DNA of 64,000 nt from Axinella damicornis (taxonomy: Eukaryota; Porifera; Demospongiae; Axinellida; Axinellidae): the NCBI GenBank assembly GCA_963931865.1, contig OZ007511.1, forward strand, positions 12,250,081 through 12,314,080, written 5' to 3'. The position numbers and the translations under genes were made by a program. Positions 44,873 to 57,263 of the stretch are shown here, piece by piece. Position 1 is the first letter of the stretch. The number at the start of each line of letters is the position of its first letter. The notes under the pieces were generated by a model. That model saw nothing but the letters and a program-made list of their open reading frames with translations. It did no database searches and was not told the DNA's origin.

Positions 44873-47800
44873 CTAGTTGATTGAGCCGTACGTATATGCA
44901 GGTAGTATTGGTTCTTGCACTGAAATAACGTCGGTGTGAGCTTGCTCAGACACTGACAGCAGAGTCCTGTTGTACTGATCAGGACGAACTAATCGATGAG
45001 GCAGTGGATCCTCTTGAGCATCTTGCTTTCCTGTGTGTATGCACTTCAGTAAAGCACCAACTCTGCCTGCAACATACTGTGCTAGCCATTTTCCTTTCAG
45101 ATGTCCATAGGTGATATTCAGCAGGAGGGCAAGCTGTGGTAGGGCACACGTAATCACAAATATGAGTGGCAGTGTTTCATTTGTGGCTGATGGCAGGAGA
45201 TACTTGAATGTGATAAGCAAAAGCGTCATAAACCCCAGTAGACCTAGCAGTAAACCGTCCAACACATTCATGTAGTTTTTCTTGTAGGGTTGTACAATTA
45301 GTATGAACATGGATGAACCCAGAAGCATCAATGCACGCAGCAACCAGCCTATTTGATGAGGCACATGGTAATTGGCAAGGAAGAGTGTTAAACGTAACAG
45401 CAAATAGACTCCAGACATTGATCGGAAATCCCATCCTCCGGTGACTCCATCTCTGTAACATCCTTGAAATGCTTCAACAAATGTGCGCAGTACAAGCCAC
45501 CGTCTCTTACTACAGTGGTTGAGACACCTGTTGAATACTTTGCATGGGTAGAAAATCAGCAGAAGTGGAGGGAGAAAAGTAAACACTAAGATAAGAAAAG
45601 CTATGATGGCAAATGGAAGATGTTCCTCACTTAAAAACCGCACAGTAGCATCCACATGGAGGACATCTGAAGTGCCCAATGCAGGCTCAGCATCAGCATT
45701 AAATATTCTTGCTGCTTGTAACAAATACAATGACACAATCATAAGCTTGGAGTAAGACAAAAGAAGAAATGTGGCAAAGACATCGATAAGGGATGCTTTG
45801 GAATCCCACCTCCTTCTAACGTTAACACAACATCTGTGAAATGGCTTCCATAGCCAGACAAGTGGTCTGAAGTTGTGTCCATGTAGTTCAACACAAGCAT
45901 ATGTAAGTGCAATGAGCAGTAGTGGATAGAAAGCAGAAACGTATTGGAGGGCAAGCACATGCATGTTCTTGAGGCCTTGGCTCACGCAAAATGGTGGTAT
46001 GACATAACGGAAGAAGTCCAGGTTCCAGAATCCATAGCATGTGAGAATGACTTTGAACACAGCAAGTGAGGTTTTATCTAGTTCTGACATTAAGGCTCCA
46101 TGAAAACCTGGATCCTGATTTAGAACAATCACCACTAACTGACCGAACATGACAAAGCAGTTCATTGGTGCAGATGTGATACGGATTCGAAGTGTGAGAA
46201 CTGCAAAGTAAAATATTGTTGCAGGAACAAATTCTACTAAGATGTAGAGCATCCAGCCGTAGCTGATCTCTGAGCAGTTTGCACAGGCATAGCCAAAGGT
46301 AGCAACTGAAGGACCAAACCCATCGATACAATCCCTGCACAGGAGCCCATCTCTATTCAGTGGGGCACAGAAGACATCGTTCAGATCAGATACATTTCGT
46401 GGTAGAGCTAGGTATCTGTGGTCTACTATGTTGCTGTAGTAAACATAAGGACAACCACTGAATGATATAGCGTCAGGGTCTGATTTGTCAGAACAGTTGC
46501 TGTTGTATGTCATGCAGTAACCCAACGCTAGGTAGGACTGCTGTTGCACTTGATCACACATGACGAGATCTGTGATACTCTTCCTGATCCTGCACACACA
46601 ATGAGGGCATCCTCCTCCAGCACTGGGTGAGTTGTTGCTAGGCACAAACCATGTGGGACAGTTGTCAATACTTGTGATGTTGTTGGACTCAGACGCTGCA
46701 ATACTTGTGATGTTGGACTCAGACGCTGCAGCTGCAGTCTGCATTGAAAGTATATAGCTATTATATGTAGTGGACTGGACAGTCGATGCGCCCTTGATAT
46801 GGGACTATAGAGGCAAAAAAATTTCTCCCAAATTTAAAAATTTAAAAGGATGTAGTGATGGCCTGTCACATTCGGAATTATTCTTATTATGGCCTGTCAC
46901 ATTCGGAATTATTCAAACTCCCAAAAAAGCTAAGAAACAAGGAGAATGCCATTAACCAGCCTCGGTCCCATCCCATTGAAAAATGTAGAATTTAGGGATG
47001 GGTGTGTAGTGGACTGGTAAGTATGGGACTTAGTATATATACTGTAACACTATAACACTACATTGACTAGGTATGGAACACTGCATGCTGGTATTGTAAT
47101 TAAACACTTGCTTAGGAAACAAGGATTTATTTTGGGTTAGAATTGCCAAAAGTTTTCTTGCCAATAAAGTGCACACAATTATATGGGCTTACATTTATAA
47201 TCCTACATCTGTAAAACCTACAATACTACACGGTACGCATTAATCTGATATACCACTTGGTTAACCAATCAGATTGGTATTACACTTTTTTCTCGAGGTA
47301 CAGCTGTAATAGAAAGCTGATTGGCGAATACTTCGCTTAGTAACGCCGTTGCAGAACCTGGTTGCTAGGCAGCCTATACAGCTTACCTTCAGTTGTAGGG
47401 TTGAAAAAGGGAGCACGGCTGAAGTGGAGAAAGCGACTGCCTCCAAAGTAGAGCGGATACACCGTAGACGAGCTGCTCGCACGCGCTGTTGAGATGTACA
47501 TAGCTACGCTCTGGTTCCAAACCTGTACCGAACCAGGACCGACAACCACAGCCACGCCTATTGCGTGAAGCGACGCTCATGCCATGCCGTGATCGACCGT
47601 GGCCCGAGTCGCTCGCTAGTGCTTGCTACCAACCGTGCCTGCTGCGTGTCGAGGACGCTCCAAGTTTCACCAACGCATCCAACAGCAACACTAAGAAAAC
47701 CACTGTGATGTAGCTAGCTAAGATGTAGGATTAATCTGTGATAGGATGGTCCACTGTGGTATTTGGGATAAATTGCACGGTTATTGTAGCCCGAGGGGTC

Positions 47801-50800
47801 ATGTAGACTTTGGCGTAAAATGGCAAATATTGCCTTTGTGCATAAAGGGAAAATTTTACGCCATTCATGCCTTTGTGCATAAAGGGAAAATTTTACGCCA
47901 TGGCTGTCGTTATGTACATAACGACAGCATTTTACGCCATGGGGTTTGGCGTAAAATCCCCTTGTGAAATGGCGTGACCACTTTATACAATGTTGCATAT
48001 ACATAAAGGGAGAATTTTACGCCAATGAACTAAACGAATGGGGTTACCCCTATTGGACCTAATTGACCTGAGGGCTCACCCCATCCAGGTTCATGGTACC
48101 AACGGCGTAAAATTGTCCCTTTATGTGGCATAAGTTGCTTATACATAAAGGGAAAATTTTACGCCAATGTTCTAAATGAATGGGGTTACCCCTAATGGAC
48201 CTAATTGACAGGGCTCACCCCATCCAGGTTTATGGTTCTGTGAAGCAAAAAATAATTGAGGGTTAGTCCAACGGCGTAAAATTGTCCCTTTATGTAGCAT
48301 AAGTTGCTTATACATGAAGGGAAAATTTTACACCAATGAACTAACGAACGGGGTTACCCCTGACAGACAGGGTTCACCCCATCCAGGTTAATGGTACTAT
48401 ACAGGTGGAGAGGGCTAGTCCAACAGGGTCTGACGGACTTAATTGATAGGGTTAACCCATCCGCAGGTCATGTGGAATTTCAAAAATAATAATAAACTGA
48501 TCGGGATTATGTGTGCATGGTGGTATCATGTAGAGACTTTGGCGCAAGGGAAGGAAGAGTTATACCATGTATGCCTTTATGCGAATTTTACGCCAAGGTT
48601 CACTATGTACATGACGACGTACAGCGTTTGGGGTCCTGCTAACTTCCCTAGCCTAGCCTAGAAATGCCACTGACAGACAGCTCAGTAAATCAGCCCCATA
48701 CTGAGAGCAGAGAATACAGATCCAGCCCTCCCCCCGAAAGGGAAAAGAGCATGTATATAGCAAAAAGTGTACCAAAATCCAAGAATCCAGACACAGGTAA
48801 GAATGTTGAAGTTTTGTATGACGATGGGAAGTGGTACCGGGGATGGTTGGACTCGTTCAACTTGAGGTGGGTTGTCAAGTTTCAGGACGACAATGAGACA
48901 GCCGAGGTTTTGTTTCCAGACAAGGACGTCAGACTCTATAAGTATTTTTTTCATATACTTATATATACGTTATGCTATCCTTCAAATGAACCCATAATCA
49001 TGAAGCCTATACATCATCGTCGTAATTTGAAATTGTCATTTGTGACCAATGTTGACCGCCAAATCTCATCGATCAGATTTTTCCCCCCCATCCCTGCAAT
49101 TAACTTTCCACCATGAGCCTGGATAGGGTGAGCCCTGTCAATAAGGTCCGTCAGGGGTAACCAGGCCCATTCGTTTGAAGTTTGATGACGATAATGAGAC
49201 AGCCGAGGTTCTGTTTCCGGACAAGGACGTCAGACTATGTGACTAACTACTTTTTTCATATACTTATATAATTATACGTTATGCTATCCTTCAAATGAAC
49301 CCATTTTATGAAGCTTACGTTATATCAATCATCGTAACTTGAAATTGTACCAATGTTGACCGCCATATCTCACCGATCAGATTCATGATTAAGATTTTCC
49401 CCCATCCCTGCAATTATTCTTCCACCATATGAGCCTGGATAGGGTGAGCCCTGTCAATTAGGTCCGTCAAAGGTAACCCCATTCGTTTAGTTCATTGGTG
49501 TAAAATTTTCCCTTTATGTGTAAGCAACTTATGTCACATAAAGGGACAATTTTACATCATTGGGCTAACCCAATCATTTTTAGCATAATTATACTTGTAG
49601 TACCATGAGATCCTGGATGGGGTGAGCCCTGTCAATTAGGTCTATCAGGGGTAACCCTGTTCATTTAGTTCATTGGCGTAAAATTCTCCCTTTACTTATA
49701 AGCAACTTAAGGCACATAAAGGGACAATTTTATGCCGTTGATACCATGATCCTGGATGGGGTGAGCCCTGTCCATTAGGTCTATCAGGGGTAACCCCATT
49801 CGTTTAGTTCATTGGCGTAAAATTCTCCCTTTATGTGTAAGCAACTTATGCCACATAAAGGGACAATTTTACGCCGTTGATACAATGATCCTGGATGGGG
49901 TAAGCCCTGTCCATTAGGTCTATCAGGGGTAACCCCATTCGTTTAGTTCATTGGCGTAAAATTCTCCCTTTATGTATAAGCAACTTATGCCACATAAAGG
50001 GACAATTTTACGCCGTTGATACCATGATCCTGGATGGGGTGAGCCCTGTCCATTAGGTCTATCAGGGGTAACCCCGTTCGTTTAGTTCATTGGCGTAAAA
50101 TTTTCCCTTTATGTATACTCAACATTGTATAAGTGGTCATGCCATTTCACAAGGGGATTTTACGCCAAACCCCATGGCGTAAAATGCTGTCGTTATGTAC
50201 ATAACGACAGCCATGGCGTAAAATTTTCCCTTTATGCACAAAGACATGAATGGCGTAAAATTTTCCCTTTATGCACAAAGGCAATATTTGCCATTTTACG
50301 CCAAAGTATGTACGACCAGCCCGAGGGCTGTCAGAAATTGCACGGTTACGAAGCGGCCGCGGCACGCGCTAACCAATCAGGTCAAGCTCCGCCCTAGCAA
50401 CGAGCGTCCGCGTCATGGCTATGCCTCGTTTTCATTAGCAACAGTTGAAAATGGCTGTACTGTGTGAACGCTCGAGCTGAAGAAACGCTGTGAGAACCGA
50501 ACGATAGCGTGGCGAAAGTGTTGTCACAGAAACGGTGGCGCTACTCACACCAGTTAAGGCAAGCTCACAGATTCATAGAAGTCAAGATGGAGCAAAACAA
50601 CCACAAAAGAATGCTGCATTATCTGAGATACCATTGCTTCTAGAGTAGCTGGTACCCATGAATCTTTAGTAAACAAGTGTACAATGAAATTGAATATATT
50701 AGTTGCCATGGTGACGTAATTGTTTCCGGTAAACAATCCACTAATTATGACTGTCCTTAACCGCTTCTTTTCCGTTTACCGTTACCAAAATGCACCTAAA

Positions 50801-52501
50801 ATTGCCCAAATTATATATCATTCGAAAGCTTTCGGTACGTGCTACAGTAATCTAAGTGGAAAATTTGTACTGTCCACTGTTGTTGAGAGATACGTAAACA
50901 AATAGCTAAATTTAGCGTCAAAATGCCGCCTAATTAAGTATTCACGAAGGCCCTGCTCTTACCAGGAAAGAGTAGGACAAATTTTCCACCCAGAATTTGA
51001 ATGTACAAGCCTGGAAGAATCTCCTACCAAAAACTGGTCTCCATCTATGAACGATTTGGTAGCGGTAAACGATAACTCGCACGAACAGTTTGCTATTCCG
51101 TGCTTCCAGCCGGCCAAACTAGTCAATTAGCATTGTGGGACGTGGTAAACCACAAATTATCTGACCGGCATGCCTGTGATGAAATTTCACACCCTCTTGA
51201 GTCTTTTCAGCCAAAGTGTGCTTGTATAAACATTTGTACAGGAAGTGCAAATTCTATGCGCCGGGCGCTGTTTTGTAGTGAGCTTGCCTTAACTGATGTG
51301 AGTAGTCATTGTGCCATATACTAGCGCTGCAGCCGTACTGTTCGTGGCTCAGACGGTTATGCGCACATGTGCACAGGTTCTGTGCTGCTGTTTTGGGACT
51401 CTGGGTGTCAGTTGCAACAGCGCACTTCCGTCCTAAAGCTTCACTACACAACAACAGGTCAGTACTCTGAGCAAATAAGATAAGCGGCATGAGCGGTACT
51501 AGTACTAGTAGGCGTGTAGTTCGCTCGCGCTCGAGCGCTTTTGTGGCTGGGGCGTGGCTTTAATCGCTCAAGCCGCTTGCTTTCGACGATGCCATGCCTG
51601 GAAGTATATGATTAGTATTTAATCACATGTATTCTCGTGCCATTTGGGAATAATTGCACTCACAACAGTCATAAATTGCACTCGCTATCGCTCAATTACT
51701 TTGCCTGTTGCTGGTGCAATTATTTCCCAAATTGCACTCGAAACCCATGTGATTACCTATACGAATTGCATTATACATTTTGAGGTGCAATATAAAAATT
51801 ATTATCCAGTAGTGGGTTTGTGACTTGCCTAATCTCACAACTCTATATAGCTAAAGAAAGGTATTATTCTTGAGCCTCATCACATAGTAATATTAAGTGT
51901 AATGGTATACACTTCACAGAGGTATTTGAACGTGGCCATGTATCATCAGAGTCAAGATTGTAAATTTGTTACTGCTTCAGAACCTCAAAGTGCTAATACG
52001 TACTGCCATAAATCAGGCTATGAATGTGCCATGAGTGTGGCATGTATATACTGGAGGTCGTGTGCTGGATGCCTGTCCGTGGAATTCTGTCACTGAATTT
52101 TTGTCATTTGGAGGATTATTCTCAAATGAAACTACTAACTAAATCTTCAGGATGTTACCGTTCGTCAGAAGTCACTATACAATTCTAAGGATAACTTTTC
52201 CATAACTCCATCTCAAGTGTCTTTAGATGTCTCTTGGCAATGTACGTATAATACAGAACCTCTTACAGCTTGTAGGGTCTTTGTCAATTCAATTAAATTC
52301 AGCAATTCAATTCATCAATCCACTTCCACAGTCAACAGTTATGCAGAACACACGATCAACATGAATGACATGCAAATCTACACTGTTATCCAGCCAACTA
52401 TCAGTTAGAGTATTGGGAGTAATTACAGTGCCTCACGGTACCCTCACCTTACAGAGGATGGCAATATGTATGGTCAGCACCACCACCTGTAGCACATACA
52501 T
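44873..52501 (-). CDS. Multipass membrane protein with Cys-rich ectodomain, gene A4 (U2 copy of A2)
   Basis: Exon 1 is 52448-52501 (MYVLQVVVLTIHIAILCK; donor GTGAGG) and exon 2 is 44873-46738, phase 0, 639 aa. It is ten residues longer than A2 because a 30-nt segment is tandemly repeated just after the splice site (AASESNITSI then AASESNNITSI), adding N-glycosylation sequons. It differs from A2 at scattered positions. Several differences match A1/A3 (SFSGCPYVYY, FRYVIPP), suggesting exchange between paralogues. The intron has grown to 5.7 kb by insertion of a 2.5 kb foldback element and a 0.76 kb TA-flanked element. Confidence 0.82.
46770..47000. other. U2-specific insertion in A4 intron
   Basis: About 220 bp absent from A2 (compare 20420-20460), containing a tandem GATGGCCTGTCACATTCGGA repeat and a GGTCCCATCCC with GGGATGGG inverted pair. 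The boundaries are TGGACTGGA and TGGACTGGT, a direct repeat of host sequence. Confidence 0.45.
47387..47585 (-). pseudogene. U2 copy of the putative intronic first exon, stop at codon 3
   Basis: Orthologue of 20818-21016. The ATG is kept but the third codon is TGA where U1 has CGA, and the donor ACTGAAG|GTAAGC is intact. Either the frame is not used as protein or this copy is dead. Confidence 0.35.
47797..50317. mobile_element. 2.5-kb foldback element with 9-bp target duplication
   Basis: AGCCCGAGG flanks it on both sides (47788-47796 and 50318-50326), and U1 near 21208 shows one copy. The ends are GGTCATGTAGACTTTGGCG and its relative GGTCGTACATACTTTGGCG (reversed), extending into long inverted arms built of GGCGTAAAATTTTCCC and TTTATGCACAAAG modules. 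Arrays of about 140-150 bp inside the arms each fold on themselves and carry CTATCAGGGGTAACCCC. A 9-bp duplication and long compound ends suggest a Mutator-like or foldback class. It encodes one Tudor-like ORF. Confidence 0.85.
48664..49116 (+). CDS. Tudor/Agenet-like ORF carried by foldback element
   Basis: 150 codons from ATG. Residues about 40-95 (GKNVEVLYDDGKWYRGWLD, then WVVKFQDDNETAEVLFPD and KDVRL) have the spacing of a Tudor/Agenet or related SH3-like barrel that reads methylated or charged chromatin peptides; this is a motif-level match only. After KDVRL the frame runs into AT-rich sequence. A second partial copy at about 49178-49245 ends KDVRLCD and a stop, probably the original C-terminus. 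It may be captured host sequence or an accessory protein of the element. Confidence 0.5.
   Translation: MPLTDSSVNQPHTESREYRSSPPPEREKSMYIAKSVPKSKNPDTGKNVEVLYDDGKWYRGWLDSFNLRWVVKFQDDNETAEVLFPDKDVRLYKYFFHILIYTLCYPSNEPIIMKPIHHRRNLKLSFVTNVDRQISSIRFFPPIPAINFPP
50544..51302. mobile_element. 759-bp TA-flanked element (Tc1/mariner-like MITE)
   Basis: 25-bp ends CTCACACCAGTTAAGGCAAG... and its reverse with one mismatch (positions 50544-50568 and 51278-51302). TA is duplicated outside both ends. U1 at 22034-22041 (GCGCTAGTCATT) is the empty site. Internal frames are short. A TA target duplication with ends of this length suggests Tc1/mariner or pogo. Confidence 0.82.
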
Positions 52502-52581
52502 TGCACTGACCTAGCAGGAAAAGAGATTAACACTTATTCTTGTACTAAGAGAAGCAGCGTCTTGAATTAATCTGACAGGCT

Positions 52582-53469
52582 GCAACCCAGTCGTTTCACT
52601 AAATAATTAGTGCTAAAGGTTGTCAGCACATGCTTATATATCAATATGCCACCATTTTAACACAGTTACTCTCTCAGTTTCATTACGTATGGTATACCAT
52701 GCAGTTGTAATCAGGATACCACATAGTATAGTAATGATATATTTGCAGCTAAACTAGCTATGCTTAAACAACAATTTTGTTTATCACAAATTCAACTGAT
52801 ACTAGGTTAAGACAAGTTTTGTTTATCCTATATCTGCAGTTTATGCAGAGTTCGAGGTTCAGTAAATAAATTAAATTAAAGTACCGAAGGTCGCGCGTCA
52901 CTATAGTCTAGTCCTGCCACACGAACATCAATGCAACTGAGATAATTAACATAGCAACTGTGTCAAAATGATGGTTCTGATTTGAATCGTAAACCTAGTC
53001 TTTAATGTATGCAATGCATTAAAATTTTATTTTTGCTTCATGTCCTTTTGTGTAGTTTTCTCCAGTTCTGTTGATGTTTCAACATCCAATTAGTACATGA
53101 GCTAAACACCCTGGTCTAACGAGCACCTTTACAAGACAGCACCTACATTGAAGCCTTGGAAGAAGTTTCTCGATTTAAAGGGCATGGAGATAAAGTCATG
53201 TCTATCAGTAGCCTCGTTTCCCAGGCCCTGGGAACGAGGCTAGTCTGTCGGTTGCACGATTGACAGGATTGTGGAACTAAAGCATGCTTCAACAAGACAG
53301 ACGACTATTTCCACACTCACTAACAGTTGTTCATACATTACTGTGCTTTTATTCCAAGTTGATTCATTCAGAACCACATGTAATCACCCATTAATTGTTC
53401 CCTTTGCTGTTTTCCAACATTAATTTCAATACTGACAGTCATTATCATTACTCTTATCGTTTTATACAT
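52582..53469. repeat. 0.9-kb tandem block B1 of U2
   Basis: Collinear with 23319-24232, with small deletions. Non-coding. Confidence 0.85.
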
Positions 53470-54435
53470 GCAACCCAGTCGTTTCACTAAATAATTAGTG
53501 CTAAAGGTTGTCAGCACATGCTTATATATCAATATGCCACCAGTTTAACACAGTTACTCTCTCAGTTTCATTACGTATGGTATACCATGCAGTTGTAATC
53601 AGGATACCACATAGTATAGTAATGATATATTTGCAGCTAAACTAGCTATGCTGAAACAACAATTTTGTTTATCACAGTATATCATATTCAACTGATACTA
53701 GGTTAAGACAACAGTTTTGTTTATCCTATATCTGCAGTTTATGCAGAGTTCGAGGTTCAGTAAATAAATTAAATTAAAGTACTGAAGGTCGCGCGTCACT
53801 ATAGTCTAGTCCTGCCCCACGAACATCAATGCAACTGAGATAATTAACATAGCAACTGCGTCAAAATGATGGTTCTGATTTGAATCGTAAACCTAGTCTT
53901 TAATGTATGCAATGCATTAAAATTTTATTTTTGCTAATATGTACAATCCATGCACAACAAACTATAAGATAAAGGGACAAAAGGTTTGTATAACATTATT
54001 GCTTCATGTCCTTTTGTGTAGTTTTCTCCAGTTCTGTTGATGTTTCAACACCCAATTAGTACATGAGCTAAACACCCTGGTCTAACGAGCACCTTTACAA
54101 GACAGCACCTACATTGAAGCCTTGGAAGAAGTTTCTCGATTTAAAGGGCATGGAGATAAAGTCATGTCTATCAGTAGCCTCGTTTCCCAGGCCCTGGGAA
54201 CGAGGCTAGTCTGTCGGTTGCACGATTGACAGGATTGTGGAACTAAAGCATGCTTCAACAAGACAGACGACTATTTCCACACTCACTAACAGTTGTTCAT
54301 ACATTACTGTGCTTTTATTCCAAGTTGATTCATTCAGAACCACATGTAATCACCCATTAATTGTTCCCTTTGCTGTTTTCCAACATTAATTTCAATACTG
54401 ACAGTCATTATCATTACTCTTATCGTTTTATACAT
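53470..54435. repeat. 0.9-kb tandem block B2 of U2
   Basis: An uninterrupted copy of the block. It has a 60-bp segment (TATGTACAATCCATGCACAAC...) shared with the second block of U1 but not with either first block, so the doubling predates the segmental duplication. Confidence 0.85.
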
Positions 54436-54639
54436 TGTAGAGATGATATGAGATCAAAATATGGTGAACCTCCGAGATAGGGACAACCTCCGAAGAGAGG
54501 ACAAAAGCCCCGTTCCCAAAGTGTCCTCTCTTCGGAGGTTCGACTGTAATTGTAGTGTGAATCATTGTACTTTTATATACTTTTGATTCCCTATCCCACA
54601 AAGTGTGATGGGTGGAAATTATATAAATTTCTGCAAAAT

Positions 54640-55413
54640 AGCAAGGGATGCATGAGTACTATTGAGTAGCATAATTATAGAGCTAATATGAGCATATACA
54701 TCCAACTTACAACGATAAGGAGTGCTTGAATGTCCTAGAATGGACTACAGAACTAGGTTAGTTATTCCACAAAGAAATCGTATTGGAGTACATGGTATGA
54801 GCAATTGTCATTCGAGTGGGAGAAATTAAGCTGACTGATTAGTACCAAATCAATATAAACAATACTGACTAATTGGCTGAGCATGAGCGAGCAACACATT
54901 AGTTATAGAGATGGACAATGACCTCTGTCCCATGCACCGTAAATCTGGTGCTTGCATTACAACGAGCGAAACAGCTCAATGGCATGTGGATTCAATGGCA
55001 GGAACGAGGCTGAAAACACTACACACGCTCAGAGCAACAAACAACAATAGGAAGTTAGTGGGCAGCGATGACATCACTCGTCTAGCAATATTTACACCCA
55101 CAGACCAACAGCTGTCCCATGGGCAAGCATGAACCTGCAAACTAGAAATGTGTTGAGAACAGCAATTTCACTGGTGTGTGTGTGTGTGTATAGTATAGGA
55201 TGCTGACTGGAGCTCTCCACCTGGGCATTGAATGACTGGATTGCACTGATGACTTCCTCCAGAGTGAGAGGGTGCTGCATCGATCTTGACTTGGAGATAA
55301 TGTGTATCTCGAGCTGAACTACCGCACTAAGTCCAGTTCCGTTTCTACTGCGGACCAGCGAATAACTACATGACTTTGTAGTAGCTTCTGAATTCAAGAG
55401 ACAGTGGACAAAC

Positions 55414-55458
<45 letters not shown>

Positions 55459-55998
55459 ACACACAAGTGAAATTGCTGTTCTCAACACATTTCTAGTGTG
55501 CAGGTTCATGCTTGCCCATGGGACAGCTGTTGGTCTGTGGGTGTAAATATTGCTAGACGAGTGATGTCATCGCTGCCCACTAACTTCCTATTGTTGTTTG
55601 TTGCTCTGAGCGTGTGTAGTGTTTTCAGCCTCGTTCCTGCCATTGAATCCACATGCCATTGAGCTGTTTCGCTCGTTGTAATGCAAGCACCAGATTTACG
55701 GTGCATGGGACAGAGGTCATTGTCCATCTCTATAACTAATGTGTTGCTCGCTCATGCTCAGCCAATTAGTCAGTATTGTTTATATTGATTTGGTACTAAT
55801 CAGTCAGCTTAATTTCTCCCACTCGAATGACAATTGCTCATACCATGTACTCCAATACGATTTCTTTGTGGAATAACTAACCTAGTTCTGTAGTCCATTC
55901 TAGGACATTCAAGCACTCCTTATCGTTGTAAGTTGGATGTATATGCTCATATTAGCTCTATAATTATGCTACTCAATAGTACTCATGCATCCCTTGCT
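54640..55998. repeat. Large inverted duplication of host DNA beside LINE
   Basis: Host sequence 54640-55170 is repeated inverted at about 55470-55998 (for example ACCAGATTTACGGTGCATGG at 55689 against its complement at 54935). Between them, 55186-55470 is the inverted equivalent of U1 28506-28760, including the poly-G run as poly-C and the candidate Kelch first exon. The inverted block ends abruptly in LINE sequence at 55999. Confidence 0.85.
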
Positions 55999-57263
55999 AT
56001 TTTTGCCATTTCCAGCTCTACGTCGGCCGGTATTACTGTTCGAATTCAGGTTGGTTTGGGGCGTAGCACTTCTCGATCCTTGCTGTCGGCTCCCCCTGCC
56101 GGCCTTGTCAACATTTGTGGAAGCAATAATTGAACCATTGTTCAGGGTGGGAATTTGGCTGGATGCCTTCTTCAAAACTTTTACTGTTTTCCAGAACTGT
56201 TTGCTACCTTGACTAGACACTTTCTTCAAATGATCCTTCTTCGCCTGCCTAAGTGTATGCACAACTTGGTTTCTCAGTGAAGTGTATTTCTTCCATGTAG
56301 TCGTGCCTCCTGTTTCCCTTGCTTTCTTATAGGCACTGTTTCTTTTCCTGATTTTGGCTCTGATGCTTCTGCTCATCCATGGAGAAACTAGATTCGACAC
56401 AGTGTTCTTGACCGCACCACTTGAACAGGATTTTACAGTACCCCATATCCGTCTAACCCCGCTGACTCTGACCTTTCGAGTGTCAGTATTCACACCTGGA
56501 TCTAGGGTATTGTTTTGACTCACCAGGGTACCGTTGACCCGCTGACTGTCTGTCTGGGTTTGAGTGCTGGGACCTTCACTTGACAAGCCTTCCCCTTGTG
56601 AGTTAGTTTTCGGCGGTTCCCCTGTCCGTGGGTTAGGCTGCACCCTTCCATCCTGATGACTGGCACCTCCTCGAGAGTTGGTACCTCCGTGACCGCGATT
56701 CCGATTGCCATTTCCAGCTCTACGTCGGCCGGTGTTACTGTTCGAATTCGGGTTGGTTTGGGGCGTAGCACTTCTCGATCCTTGCTGTCGGCTCCCCCTG
56801 CCGGCCTTGTCAACATTTGTGGAAGCAATAATTGAACCATTGTTCAGGGTGGGAATTTGGCTGGATGCCTTCTTCAAAACTTTTACTGTTTTCCAGAACT
56901 GTTTGCTACCTTGACTAGACACTTTCTTCAAATGATCCTTCTTCGCCTGCCTAAGTGTATGCACAACTTGGTTTCTCAGTGAAGTGTATTTCTTCCATGT
57001 AGTCGTGCCTCCTGTTTCCCTTGCTTTCTTATAGGCACTGTTTCTTTTCCTGATTTTGGCTCTGATGCTTCTGCTCATCCATGGTAAGTTACGCCTAGGA
57101 AAGATGGTAGCCCTAGGAATACATTCTTCCATGATAGTCATGAATTTGCTCTCCCATGTGGTCCATACTGTGTCTATGTTTGTCTCATTATCCAGGAAAG
57201 TCCAGTCAGTTGCATTGATGAGTCTGTTAGCCTTGTCAAAGTCGGCATGAGAGTACCTCCAGT
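55999..57263 (-). mobile_element. LINE 5' portion, inverted and internally duplicated
   Basis: On the minus strand this reads ADFDKANRLINATDWTFLDN and TIMEECIPRATIFPRR, the linker before the RT domain, then WMSRSIRAKIRKRN to ASTNVDKA, then a Gly/Arg/Asn/Thr-rich stretch (GRRRAGNGNRNRGHGG) and RKVRVSGVRRIWGT. After that WMSRSIR to ASTNVDKA and GRRRAGNG occur a second time, a direct repeat of about 690 bp. One frame stays open for 390 codons. 56816-57169 is an inverted copy of 57264-57616. It is probably produced by template switching during target-primed reverse transcription. Confidence 0.75.
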
